From: Podospora pseudoanserina
Lineage: Eukaryota; Ascomycota; Sordariomycetes; Sordariales; Podosporaceae
DNA length: 64,000 nt
Reading direction: 5' to 3'
Assembly (NCBI RefSeq): GCF_035222485.1
Contig: NC_085920.1
Span: forward strand, 1,674,001 to 1,738,000
In this document: in pieces, positions 9,181 through 21,046 of the stretch
How the letters are laid out: every line of letters begins with the position of its first letter
Numbering within the stretch: position 1 is the stretch's first letter
Translations under genes and position numbers: made by a program
The notes under the pieces: model-generated
What the model was told of the DNA's origin: nothing
Database searches by the model: none
Seen by the model: the letters and a program-made list of their open reading frames with translations, nothing else

Positions 9181-12100
9181 TGTGGAGTGATGGGGAAGCT
9201 TGTGGGAAGCCGCTGTCAGAGCAAGTTTGATGATGAAGATGACTGAGTCTCTATGCAAGAACTTGGGATTTTAAGAACAAAAGCCCGGCACGTTCAGCAA
9301 CAGAGTCCCAAGGACTTATCTTGGGGAGCGTTGAACCCTCTCTAAGATCCCCTAATACCTTACTTTACCCGAACAGAGACACACATCACCTATGCACTTG
9401 TGATTGGGTGATAGAGCTGTCAATTTTGGAGAGAGGCTGTGTCACCTCCACACTCCTACCCTCCTCTAAATGCAAGATTTCGGACTATTGTTCCATTACA
9501 CCTACCAAGTGTTGCGGCTTCCGCATGCTCGGATTAATATTGAGCTTGTACTACTATCGGATTACACGACAGCTATGTTGTGATGGCTGACTAGACAGCC
9601 ATGTAGATCTTTGCCCAATTTATCAGGAGGTTAAGATGCATTCGATTTGATATTTAGCTACCAGTACTGAAATCACGAACTATGAAAGAGCTTTTGACGA
9701 GGTAAGGCATGTGGCCCGTCGGCTAAGTATGTGCTGTTGGCAACATGATGAGCAAGCAACCATGCCCTGGAAGTGCCAGCTATTTGTCTATTATGTGGTT
9801 GCCCCATAACTCCAAGAGCCATACAAATACCATCTGCATCTAGTCCTCCGAATTGCCGCAGAATAGAATACTGATCCACACAACACATGAACTGGCAGCT
9901 TGGCATTATGCTTCTAATTCCTCTGCACACACTCGCATATGAGTTTGTTTCATTCAAGCCAGCTCAACAAGTTTCATTTCATAGCATCGCCTGGAAAACA
10001 GGTAGCGAACAGCAAGCCCGACAGAACGGCACCACTGATCCGGATCGTGCATCACCTAAGATCAATGCAAGTAGCAACTGGGCCTGAAAATAGAACCCGG
10101 TCATCTCCCTTCGCTCTCGCCTCTCGCGACCCTTACTCCTGAAACTTTTTCACATCCTGAGCTGCCCCCTTTTTTTTTTTTTTTTTTTGGCTCTCGTTAT
10201 CCCGAACACGAAGCTAGCTGTCCGCTCAACGCAAAGGACCTTTATCTGGACTTTCTTCAATGACTTGCAACTATGACTACCTTCCCATATATTATATAAG
10301 ATAAGTCACTTAACTACCCACTTAATTTAGCTAAAGCTAATATTATCTACTAAGCCAATCGGGTACTAAATCACGATTTTGGACTTTAAGCATGAAATTT
10401 ACTACGCAAGCCATACTTTTAAATCAAAAGCCCAATATTTCTATATAATTATTTAAACAGTAATATATGTCGAAGCTTTTTTTACTTTTAAAAAAGCCTA
10501 TTACACTTATGTATATTTTAATAGTTTAGGAGATAAGTAAGTCCCAATTGATTAATTATTAATGTATACGCGCTCGAGTACTTTGTGCAATCCAATTAGT
10601 TATTTAATAAATTAAATTGATTGCTAGGTGCGGGTAGGGTAGTCTGTGCGGCCGGTGGTGAGGTGGTCCGAGTTGCAAGTCATTCTAAGCAAGTCCCTTT
10701 ATCTCACTTGTTTTATCGTCCAGCATATAGCTCTATTTCATCAAAGATATGATATCCGTATTAAAAAGCGGCATCCTGAACACAATTTCGGGTGCGAACC
10801 AGAAATATTGTGTTGGTGGTGTTCTTGGGGCCAAGCGATGCAACCCTCATGTCAAGGAAATGCTCCGCGAGGCGGGCGGAATAAATTGTCCAGCGAGCCG
10901 GTGGGTGCCAAGGGTTGCATTTCTTTCAACCTCCTCGCAAGTCACACCGGGTTTTGGTTTAAGCGACCGCCGAACTCTTCTCACCACATCCACGAAAAAA
11001 TATATGATGTAGTATCGAGTGGTCTGCTAGAATGAGATCCTCGATAGAGAAATCGGGGGTTCCTGGTCAGAAGAAGGATTCCATCCTGAGATCTCCCCCG
11101 AGATTCGCTGACACGATCAATGGCACCTTGGCCAAGGGGGGGGGCAGACAGTCGAAGAGATTTAGGGCTTATCCCAACCGAGCTATCACATCTTGGGTTA
11201 GACCGAGGTTTTGTGAACGAAACTTAAGTCGAAGCGATTGCGATGCCTGCACGCCCTGCCCTCCCACGAACCTCTCAGCTTTGTCGGCAGCAGCATCCGT
11301 TGTTGCCTTCGTTTGGCTTGCGAGGTGAGGAGGTGTGTGGCTGTCAGCAAAGTCGTATCCGTACCTGCAGCCAGATGTTTCGGCCCTTTCAGGCTTTATG
11401 TAAGACCAAGTTTTGGCGAGAACCTCCTCATCATTTCTGCTGTCGAGAGATGGATGTTGTCTGGTGGTTGCTTCTTTCTTCACTATCGTTGAACCACGCT
11501 GTTGGGAAGGATTTTCTTCTCCCAAGAGCTGCACGGCACTGCTGTGTCCCTGAAAATCGACAGCAACCCCTGTGCCACCCACTCACGGTGTGTCCGGCAG
11601 ACGAGATCGATCTTCATGCTGAATGAGGGCTGTAAGATGCCAATCTCTAGCTGGTTAAAGCTCAGGGGTGAACGCAAACAATGATTTCCATGTGCCAGAG
11701 TTGCCACACATCTGGTTTGGTGATCAACCCCCCCTTGGCTCTCATCACTGCATTTCTCGAACACGATGAAAGCTGGAAGGATTGTTAGAAACTTGTAAAA
11801 CGGCGACCTTCTAAAAACGATCAAGCTTTTGCTGCGGACGCACAGACTGGCATTGACTCTGTATGTATGTATGTACTGTGATGAGCATTGTGAAGACCAA
11901 CAAGATTTCGAGGTTGAGGGTTGAGAAGAAAGCGTTTCTTCAGCTTCTATGGAGTCGAGGGCCGAGATGGTCGGTGGGTCCCGTCCCGTGTGCACAGACA
12001 ATAGCGGAGAAGAGTAAGAGAAACGTCGCAGGGCCCGGTTTGGCTTAGCGTGTGGCTTTCCACTTGTTTTCCTTTTTCTGACTGGCTGGGCCTGCGGGGG

Positions 12101-13223
12101 TTGCACATCATTTCCATTTTTCTTCAACGGCCAAATATCACACTGCTCAACAAGAGATCTGTGCGGTGTTCGTGGCGCGCATTAGGGAGACAGGGGCCAT
12201 GAACCATGGAACACCATCCCTGCTCTTCTGAGCTTCTGCTTTTGGCTCTGCTCACCACCAATCACACGATGGCCGCCATCTCGGATCCAAACTCATGACT
12301 GGAGAACGCAGCTGGTAGCACTGCAAGAGGGAAGACCTTTTACGCACTACCGAGCCGTGTCCCAAATCCAGGAACAGCGCATGACTGGGAATGATGTTAG
12401 TCGGATACCTTTGGGAGGACGGAGTGTTTTTATGACACTGATAGATACACCAACTAAGACTGTACGCTAGCAGATCACTACCTCGACCTCTCAAAGAGAT
12501 TGTCAGGTGCCAAAAGTGGAAACACAGCCGGACCTCTTTCCAGATCTGATACCTGCTGGATGCTCAGTCCCGCCGCCCCGGCTTGACTTGCATTGGAGCG
12601 AGAGGGACTCTGCAAAGAAAACCTGGGAAGCCCCCTCCGGATAAACTCGAGGTCCCCGGAAATTGAGCTACTGATGCAGCCACCAGTGACGGAGCTCGCC
12701 CGCCGAGAACTGCGGCACTAGAGCGGAATCGAAGGCCTAGGCGATGCTACTTCTAGCGTAGCAGAATACCAGTTGCCATGAAAGCAGAGCTCCTAGGGGG
12801 ACAACCTAGACATGGGGTTATCGACGAGGGTGAATCCCAGGAGATCTGAGCGTGCAGAACGTTCGGGCCAATGTAAGAATCTGGGGATCACTCCAACAAG
12901 TCGAGAACCCAAACGGCTGTGACTTATATCGCTCAGGACGCAATACTTGCAGAGAACACAACCCCTTCCCTTCCTTCTCCGTTCGTCTTGCATCAGGCCG
13001 TGTACCAACGGCACACACCACACTCACTGACCCTGACCGACTCTAGAGGTCCGTGGTTTTCCCCGTAAGCGACGCCGGTCCGTCACGGTATATCATGGTA
13101 GTCTGCTCCCGCCGATAGCTTCCGCTGTGGACCTTCCCGTCAGGTCGTCTTGATCGTATCAGCGATCACCCTCGACTCGGCATTTCGTTCTTTCACCAGA
13201 CTACATCACCACACACATACAAG
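9181..13223. other. 4-kb gene-poor region
   Basis: No supported gene is seen. Frames such as 10646-11035 (+) and 11483-12127 (-) lack domains and most lack a usable ATG. The region contains an 18-T run at about 10171-10188, an AT-rich island (separate entry), a GTAT microsatellite at 11861-11876, and the promoter of the PTH11-like gene at its right end. Confidence 0.5.
10275..10625. repeat. AT-rich, TpA-heavy island (RIP-like)
   Basis: The composition switches sharply from mixed sequence to strongly A+T-rich DNA full of TpA, for example TATATTATATAAG. This is the usual look of sequence mutated by RIP or of old transposon debris in Sordariomycetes. No terminal repeats, target duplication or recognisable element coding parts are seen, so the origin is unassigned. 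Confidence 0.5.
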
Positions 13224-14603
13224 ATGTCGGATACCTTTACACCACCACAGGGTCTAGCACCCGAGATGTATGAATCGCGGGCCGGCGTTGTCATCGCCGT
13301 CGTGGCAGTTTGCTTGACGACGGCCACAACTGCCGTAGGGTTGCGGTCCTATTCCCGTGCGACACTGATTCGTCAATTCGGGATGGACGATTGGGCTGCT
13401 ATTGTAGCCCTTCTTTTGGCGATGGGCAGTGGGATCATGGTCGCTTCAAGTACGTGGGCAGATGTCCGGTTCAAGCCAACATACCTGACTGACCATCATC
13501 TTCTTAGATACAATTTATGGACATGGCAAACACATCGCGGTCGTGGACGGGTCTCAGCTGTGGAAATATTTCAGGGTACGTCTGCTCCAAGCCATATTAC
13601 CTACTTTGGGTAGCAACATGTTCTAACCAACCTTGATAGACATTCTACACCTCCATCGTCCTCTATAACGGGTCATTGACAGCTATCAAAATCACCTTCC
13701 TCCTCCAATACTGGCGCATTCTCGGGACACCACAGATGAGAAAGGTGGTGATGTTTGCTGGAATCATTGTTGCCTTGTGGTCCATCTCCCAACTACTCGT
13801 CGTTATCTTCACCTGCACGCCCATCGAGAGGTTTTGGCTGCCAGAAACGCCGGGAACTTGCATTCCCAACCTGCCTTTCTGGTATATCAATGCGGCCGGC
13901 AACATTGTTACCGATGTTATCGTTTTTGTCGTTCCTTTGCCAGCTCTTAGCAAGCTGAACCTGAAGAAGAACCAAAAGGTCGCATTGATCGGTATCTTTT
14001 GCTTGGGTTTCTTTGTGAGTCCCTCTCGCGTCTCACCGCTCTTCTCACATTTTGCTGACCTTTTGGCTACAGACCTGCGCCATCTCCGTTATCCGCATCC
14101 AGTACCTCCGCCTCAGCGAGGATGTCACATGGGACAACGTCGCCTCCTCATGCTGGTCCGTCGGTGAGCTCTGCTCCGGCATCACCTGTGCCTGCCTCCC
14201 TACTCTCCGCCCTCTCGTCGCCAAGGTCTTCCCCTCTATGAACTCGAGCAACGACAGCTACGGCAGCTATCAAAAGTCCTCCGGCCGTGATGGGACGGCC
14301 CCAAGCAAGAGCAAGAGATCCCGCAACGAGACAGGGAGCACGAGGAGCATCATCTACCCCGAGGATGTGGAGCTCCAGAGCGATGACAGGTCAGACAAGG
14401 AGGTCAGGGTGGACAGGGTGGAGGACCACGCGCAGTATGGGGATGCGGTGAGCAAGCTCAAGCTGGGTCTCAAGCCTTCGGTCACTACGGAGATCAAGGT
14501 CGGAACACCTGGGCCGACTTCTTCGAGACCGGTACCGAGTTCGCAGTGGGGTAGGGGGATCGAGGTGAAGCATGATTTGGTTGTTACCAAGGAGGGGTTC
14601 TAA
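13224..14603 (+). CDS. PTH11-like seven-helix membrane protein (fungal rhodopsin-domain)
   Basis: The model is join(13224..13449, 13508..13575, 13640..14014, 14073..14603), 399 residues. All three introns are 58-64 nt with GTACGT or GTGAGT donors, and phases agree at each join. The N-terminus has a first helix (about residues 15-37), the DDWAAIVALLLAMGSGIM helix, then NTIYGHGKHI, the YG-x-GKH signature of the PTH11/fungal rhodopsin-domain family. Further helices include VVMFAGIIVALWSISQLLVV and a helix ending in VIVFVVPLPAL before a KLNLKK loop. The roughly 150-residue Ser-rich cytoplasmic tail is poorly conserved in type. No CFEM domain precedes the helices. Some relatives act as putative G-protein-coupled receptors in surface sensing; the ligand is unknown. 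Its 3' end faces that of the MFS permease. Confidence 0.85.
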
Positions 14604-15331
14604 GTTTCTTTTGTTTTGTTGTTGTTCCTGTACAAAAAAGGTTTTGCTCTGGTAATAGATGGATGGGATATGTTAGGAACGAGGATTATACCCGGTGGGT
14701 TGTGTCAAAGTACACGATGGACCAGTTACGAAATGTAAAACAGTAAAATGAAAAAAAAAACAAAAAAAAAAACAGTTCAGAATACCCTCACACTGATAGT
14801 AGTAGTTAACCGGTGTAGTTGGTGTTGTAAGCGAACCGTGCCGCTCCCGTTCCCAACAACATCAGCCACATCGGCGTGGAGTGACGCTATTGGGGCGAGT
14901 ATAGATAGAGTGGCATCCTTCCCGTGGGCCTGTGCCGCAGTTTATTGTGACCCGGTACACGGTCTTGGTGTCGTACTGTGTGGTAGGTCGCTTAGGTAGG
15001 TATTTAGGATGGTGTATAGAAATACGAAAAGGTCAAAGCGGCACCCTCATTTATTTCACACGTCATCTAACTCTCCAAAGGTTCCTTCAAAGCCAAAGCA
15101 CCTAGACCATCGGGAAAGGACCGACTCAAGCTATGAAGTCACTGCCCCTGTAGTCGTACACAACAGAGCCAAAATCTACGCCACCGATCCTCTACAACAT
15201 CCACTAGAGCCACACACTGCACAGCCTTTTTTTTTCTAGTCATATCATCATTTTCCATTCATCTATAATCGGGCATTTCCCAAAATCCAAACCAGGGTAT
15301 CGCTCATTCAAAACCATTGCTCTCCCCCGAT
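14604..15331. other. Convergent intergenic spacer
   Basis: This lies between two genes that end toward each other. It contains A-rich runs (about 14749-14773) and TAGGT words near 14981-15007. No gene is supported; the 15009-15239 frame has no recognisable content. Confidence 0.5.
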
Positions 15332-17178
15332 CTAGTACTTGTACCTATCCTCTCCCTCCCTCTTCTGAAACTTATTCAACAACCAATATTGCGCATTCGC
15401 CACGATCGACATGAAAAGCGAAGCTGAGCAAAGCGCAACAATAATCGTCCACCCAGTCCTATAAACAGGCGCATCATGCGCCTGGAAGATTTGCGAGCCA
15501 GCAATACCAGCAATGTTAGCGCCCATGACAAAGATAGCCATAGTGATGGAGCGCTCGCCGGCAGATCTGGCGTTGAGGGAGAGCCAGGCTCCGTTGACGG
15601 CGTCTGAATCATATCTGTCAGTGATATCGACTGGAAATGAGATGGGGGGGTAACATACGCCAATTGGCCATAAAAGCAGTAGCCATAGTCAAGAAACCGA
15701 ACCGGAGGTCTCTATTAGGGGAGGTGATCAGGAGGCGGTTTCCAAGCTGGAAGACCCAGAGACCCAAGACACCAAGGAACACCATCAGCCCTCTCTTGCT
15801 GTACTTATCCGCGAGCCAGCCCCAGAGGAGGTTGAGGACCAAGAGAATCCATGCGCCGATTGTCATCATGGCGTTGGACTGCAGTCTGCCGTAGCCGAAG
15901 CCGATGACGAGGGTGGGGGCATAGGCACCCAGGGCATGAGCGGAAGCCATTCCGAGGATGGTGGTGAGAAAGTGAGGGAGGATGCGCCAGTTGGTGAACT
16001 GTTGTTTTCGGTTAGTCTTGGTTGCTGGCCCAGGTGAGATTGGCCGGACTTACAGTATCCTTCACTTCACCCCAGCTGACATTTTGTCTAGGCTGGAGCT
16101 TGGACGGGTCGTCCTTGAAGACGCGTGCTTGCAGAATCGCAGACTCTCTCTCGGTGAAGTAGCGGAAGCTCTTGCCTGCGATCAAGGATCTTGGGTTGGC
16201 TGGGGACTGGGGGAAGAAGGCGATGAAGATGAGGCCGACGACAATGGTAAAGAGGCCTTCGAGAAGGAACAGCCATTGCCACCCAGAGAGACCGGCAATA
16301 CCTCTCATGTGCAAACTGTAGATAAGGTCAGAAAAGTTTCAAATAAGACGGTCAACATGCAGAACATACATTCCATAAGCAATGAGACCTGAGCAAGCGC
16401 CGGCAAAGAGGTTACCGAGGAAGTAGTAGGAGAACCGCCTCGAAATCTCACTGCGCTTGTACCACCGGGTCATGGTGTAAAGACCGGCAGGAATAAAACC
16501 AGCTTCACAGAGACTGTAATATCAAGATTAGTCTCTCTTTCAATGTGGCATATCCCGAGGTAGCAGGGACATACCCAAGAAGCAATCTGGTCGTCAGATA
16601 TGGCCCCAAGCCCTTCCCCTTGATAAAGGCTTGAAAGGTAGCGACTGCACCCCAGGCAAGAATCTGGCTGCCAATCCATAGGGTTGGGCCAACACGATAC
16701 AGGATGATGTTGCTGGGAATCTATGACTTGTTAGTCTGAAGCTCAGACATATGGTTGATGGTGACCTACTTCGAGAAGCACGATGCCTGTAGACAGCAGC
16801 TGCTGGCCGATGTTGAACTGAAACTGCGTGATTCCCACTTCCTGCATGAAAAAATCTGTCATGGCATTGCCGCTTGATTAAACGTATGTTAGTCATGGTG
16901 ATAGAAATAAGGGCATGATGGCTCAACTTACATGTTTCCGCGATCTATTTGGAGGGCAAAGAAACCAAGGATCAAGAGAGGCATGATGAGAAAGTCAACC
17001 CTGAAAGAGTCAAGTCAACAATGGTTCATGATGTCAGTTCAAGGACATGGAAAGCGTACCTTCGAAGCAGTGCCTTCTCCTCTTCCTCTGTCCAGGTGAT
17101 TTCTTGTCCATCGTCGTCGGTGAAGCTCTGGCTCGCACTGCTCACTGTCACCTTCTCAAGTTGCTTTTCGTCGGCCAT
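15332..17178 (-). CDS. MFS permease, Dal5/allantoate (anion:cation symporter) family
   Basis: The model is complement(join(15332..15603, 15659..15998, 16054..16315, 16370..16513, 16575..16720, 16770..16872, 16932..17000, 17060..17178)). These eight exons give 484 residues, and every intron is GT-AG and phase-consistent. The cytoplasmic N-terminus (TEEEEKALLRRVDF) leads into LLILGFFALQIDRGNIGNA, the typical first-helix and loop pattern of Dal5-type transporters. Characteristic segments follow: QLLSTGIVLLEIPSNIILYR, LLLGLCEAGFIPAG, GWQWLFLLEGL and NGAWLSLNA. The family moves allantoate, nicotinate, dipeptides and, in Seo1-like members, sulfonates. The start is 955 bp from the start of the divergent TauD-type dioxygenase, so sulfonate or related anion uptake is a reasonable inference. 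Substrate cannot be proven from motifs. Confidence 0.9.
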
Positions 17179-18132
17179 TTTGGTGTCGACTGGGTATCAC
17201 AAACAAAATCAAACAAAAAAGTGAAACAGATAGCGCAAAGGAAAACGCTGAGCACTTGAAAAGGCGCCGAGGAAAGTGATGATCGACTTCTTGCATGCAA
17301 CGCAACGTCTTGCTACCTATCTATACTCCAAATGTGAGTCCATGGCCCAACCGATTCGACATGGGGTTCAAGTTCGATGGAGCATTCTTTTTCACTAAAA
17401 CTTAGGTAACGTCCTCGGCTTTCCTCATGCGCCTAACTTGTTAGCATCTTGAATTTCAGCGAGCTGGAAACACGAAAACGAGCCATTGCAACGAATTCGA
17501 CCCTGTAATTGAATTCACTTGTGGTAAGAAAGCGGTGGTGCAGGCGTGGTGCAGCAAATGTGCAGGGGTTTGCGCCAGTTTGGCGTGCTTGATGCCATCG
17601 ACATGGAGAGGCACGTCATCTGTCACCATCGTGGGTTTCCACCTTCGGTCTCTTGAAATACCACCAAAACCCCCTCGCTCGGTATACACTCCCGCAACGG
17701 CACCGGCCTAGTGCTGCATCATGCATACAAACGGTGTGGGATTGGTTCGGCGTCTGATAATGCCATTTGATGCCTGCATCGTCTCATGGCTCTCTGTCGT
17801 CGGCGTTGGGTGACTGAAGGCCTGGACCAGCAGATTGGGACGGCATTTGAATGGCACTCCAAGCCATCATGGAAACCTCGGATTTAAGCGGGCATAATAT
17901 CGTGATAGCAAAGGATGTCCAAAAGTTGCATCATGGGAGAGTGCCGGAAAGCTGGGTGTTTGAGACGATATTTGAAGGGCGTGATGCGTCGTTGGGCATG
18001 TTGGACTGAATGAAGACTGGAGAGCTGAACTGACTTGAGCTGAAGACGACCCCGATCCAAGACTCTAGAACGCACCTTCCTGACCAAAGATATCCACAGT
18101 CCACATCAAACTGGGAAGTTTCGGCCGCAAAC
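17179..18132. promoter_or_regulatory. Shared divergent promoter of permease and dioxygenase
   Basis: About 950 bp separate two start codons pointing away from each other, so both promoters must lie here. GCATCAT words occur at about 17716-17722 and 17928-17934; they resemble half of the Neurospora CYS3 site, but this is weak. No ORF of substance is present. Confidence 0.55.
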
Positions 18133-19380
18133 ATGGCCCACCTTGCTGCACGCGCCAATGTTTCCCCGGACTCGGGATTTCCAGTCACCCTCCACCCACA
18201 CTTCAACCCCAAGATCAAAGATCATGTCCCTCCAGAGCCACCACACAAAGAGCGAACCCCAGCGCCCGACAGAGGTCTCTTTGCCAACCCCGACAAGAAA
18301 TCGTTGCTCTCGATCCCCGGTATCAAAGTGGTTCCCTTGACCGAATCGATTGGAACCGTCCTGGAGAATGTTCAGCTCTCCGCCTTGACACCACAACAGC
18401 TCGATGAGCTTGCTCTGCTGGTCAACGAACGCGGTGTGGTCTTCTTCCGCTCTCAAGATCTGACCACTGAAGGTCAGGTTAAACTCTTTGAACACTATGG
18501 AGAGCTCGACCGTCACCCGTCTCAGAAAGACACGCGCCATCATGTCATCAGAGGCAGCACCATAGATCACAGGGAGATATTGGCCTACACCCCTTGGCCA
18601 AGCGGCGATTTCCATGCCGACACCTCTTTCGAGATCAACCCGCCATCTTACTCGATGCTCAGAATGGAAGAGCACCCGCCTGTTGGTGGTGACACGGCGT
18701 GGGTATCGTCTTATGGTCTGTACGATACTCTGTCGGATGCCATGAAGTATGCTCATTGTTGTCACTGCTCCGATATGTCTTTTGTGTCCTGACAAAGCGT
18801 AAACAGAAACTTTTTGTCCGGTCTTCACGCCGTTCACACCTCTCGTCTTCAGTACGACACTATCCTCGACCTTTGGCAAGTGCCTCCCAACCGTGCCCCA
18901 ATCGACACCCACCACCCCGCTGTTCGGACTCATCCAGTCACTGGCCTCCGGGCACTGAACGTCAATCCCGGCTTTGTCACGGGCTTCGCCGAGTTGAAGA
19001 AATATGAAGGTGATAAGATTTTGGACTTCTTGAACTATCACATCCATTCTGCGGATGACCATTATGTACGATTCAAGTGGGAGGTGGGGAGTGTTGCGTT
19101 GTGGGACAACCGAGCCGTGGTTCATCGCGTAATTCCCGGATCGTACGAGACCCCTAGGAGAGGCATTAGAACGACTGTTTTTGGAGAAAAGCGTATGTAC
19201 TACTGGTGCATTGTGTCGGGGTGTTGATCGAACTGATAGCTGACGTGAACTTGAACAGCATACTTCGATCCGAAGAGCGAGGGAAGGTTGGAGAGACAAA
19301 AGAGGCTAAAAGCTGAGAAAGAGAACGAAGATAAAGCCAATGGTGTCAATGGAACCAACGGCAATGGGGTCAGCCACTGA
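18133..19380 (+). CDS. TauD/TfdA-family 2-oxoglutarate Fe(II) dioxygenase
   Basis: The model is join(18133..18746, 18807..19192, 19259..19380), 373 residues. Introns are 60 and 66 nt with GTATG donors, and phases agree. The double-stranded beta-helix iron site is visible: HxD in FHADTSFE (His161, Asp163) and the distal His311 in NRAVVHRVIPG, followed by the RRGIRTT arginine segment that binds 2-oxoglutarate. The family hydroxylates sulfonates such as taurine, releasing sulfite, or acts on other small acids. Fungal relatives of this type are often called sulfonate or alpha-ketoglutarate-dependent dioxygenases. The C-terminus is Lys/Glu-rich, then Asn/Gly-rich. The divergent Dal5-type permease fits an uptake-plus-cleavage pair. 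The exact substrate is inference. Confidence 0.88.
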
Positions 19381-20155
19381 GTGGCATTTGTCGATGTGGA
19401 AGATACGGGGAAAATACGGGGAAAATACGGGGAATATCCCAGGCATGTGGGTTGGATCATGTTGGTTCCAGACACGGTATATCTCAGGTTTCACAAGCAT
19501 GCTTTCGACGATGACCACATCCAGTTGTTGTGGGAGAGGAATGCGAAATCAAGGTGGCGAATCAGCCAAGGCCCGAATCATTGTCCCCGTGTTTCTTTTG
19601 GTATAATACATTTTTTGAATTATTTCAGTGTTGCAACTAAATAATTGCCATGTTGTCCCTGAACTGCACAATCAGCATCCGGCCACATGAGACAAAACAC
19701 GAGCCGGAGAAGTCCCAGATAGAGCGTTGGGACCCAGCAAACATTTAATGGCTCTCACGATGCAGACTACAGGCGTTACCAAGGAAAAACCCTCTCCAAA
19801 AAATGGCACTGCAAAAGTAAGTAGTTAATAATAATTACGCATTTTATGGGTTTGCAATGCCGATTATTTTGGGGGGAGGGTGCCAAAAAAGGGAACCTTC
19901 CTGTGACGGAGACAGGTCTTCACTAGGTACCTAGGTACTAGTTGTTTTTGAAGCCCACACCAATGAGACCAACATCATTATAGTTTTGGTTAATGTGACG
20001 ATATCTATGTTCGACTGTCTTTGATTGATGTCTTTTTCATTAGATTTTGATGTTTGTATTTGAGCACCATAATCAACCGCGAATAACCACCCAACTGAAC
20101 TGCTGAAAGAGTGTCTTGACGTCAAGAGGAGGCTTTTCATCAACATGATCAGATC
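19381..20155. other. Spacer downstream of dioxygenase
   Basis: No gene is seen. It contains the 11-bp tandem repeat listed separately and a CCTAGGTA palindromic cluster at about 19923-19940. Confidence 0.45.
19401..19432. repeat. 11-bp tandem repeat, three units
   Basis: The unit AAAATACGGGG occurs twice perfectly, preceded by a near copy (AGATACGGGG). It lies just after the dioxygenase stop codon, probably in its 3' untranslated region. Confidence 0.85.
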
Positions 20156-20653
20156 ATGAGATACCTACGATACAGAGTTGACGATCCAAAGAATACACTT
20201 GGTTTCGGAAACCTGACCCTTGGTAAGTCGTCATGTGTACCTTTGATACTAAACCGACGGCAGCTTCTAGTATATGTAATGCCCGATTCCCACTTCAAAG
20301 TCTTACCCTTCATGACTGCCAAAGCTACCGGCAAAAAGTCAGAATTGCCACACACATTCTCACAAAACTTCAACGACAAGTCAGCCTTGCCGGATATACT
20401 CAACATCCCACAACACTACCTCAAACTACTCACCGACAACGTGCCACCTCCACAAACATGTGCGCAAAGCATTACAAGTACTGCAATGACCCATCGGCTC
20501 TGCGCAACCGAGATGTCCGTCACTATCAACAAATGCCCCGCAGCCATAAAGCACGGCAAAGATTGTGACCCGTGTTTAGGTCAAAAGGTGACGCAGGAGG
20601 GGGGTAACTGTGGCAGACACACTTTGCCGAGTGTCATATTGAAGAAGACTTAA
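20156..20653 (+). CDS. Hypothetical protein with Cys-containing C-terminus
   Basis: An ATG-started frame of 165 codons with no recognised domain. The C-terminal third has seven Cys, in words such as CAQSITSTAMTHRLC and CPAAIKHGKDCDPCLG. No N-terminal signal peptide or membrane helix is evident. A GTAAGT donor inside codon 23, a CTAAAC branch-like word and a CTTCTAG acceptor could define a 48-nt intron that keeps the frame and would remove 16 residues. The gene stands alone between longer spacers. It may be a lineage-specific gene or a chance open frame. Confidence 0.35.
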   Translation: MRYLRYRVDDPKNTLGFGNLTLGKSSCVPLILNRRQLLVYVMPDSHFKVLPFMTAKATGKKSELPHTFSQNFNDKSALPDILNIPQHYLKLLTDNVPPPQTCAQSITSTAMTHRLCATEMSVTINKCPAAIKHGKDCDPCLGQKVTQEGGNCGRHTLPSVILKKT

Positions 20654-21046
20654 TCATGAGTGGGCGCTCATGATGAATACTGTGGTCGCAGTGGTGGGAC
20701 TTGGGCTATGGAAACGGTTCCTGCATGGCAGCTGAGGATCGTTTGCTTGCATTGTTTTGCCCGTGCCATGGGCATTTGTTGATGGAATTACGTATTGTTG
20801 ATTTATTGGTCATGATGTTGGTGGCCAGGTACCTACCTAGACTTGATATCAGTTGCTAGTTGGAGAAACTCAATACAGCAATAAAACCCCTGGGAGTCAC
20901 CATACAGCGTCCGTCTACCTCCTCACCTTCACCGTGCTATGCTATGTTGGAAACACCAGGATTGAATGAATAGTTTCATGGTAGCGACCCTCTATCGCTT
21001 CTATTGTCAAAGAACTGTGCTGTATTTACAGTTACTGCTCTGCCAG
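20654..21046. other. Spacer
   Basis: No coding signal. It contains an AGGTACCTACCTAG cluster at about 20827-20840. Confidence 0.4.

Noticed and set aside
10275-10625. Assignment of the AT island to a named transposon family
   Set aside because: No terminal repeats, target duplication or coding remnant can be seen.
11483-12127. 214-codon minus-strand ORF
   Set aside because: It begins with TTG, has no domain, and lies in a stretch with open frames on both strands.
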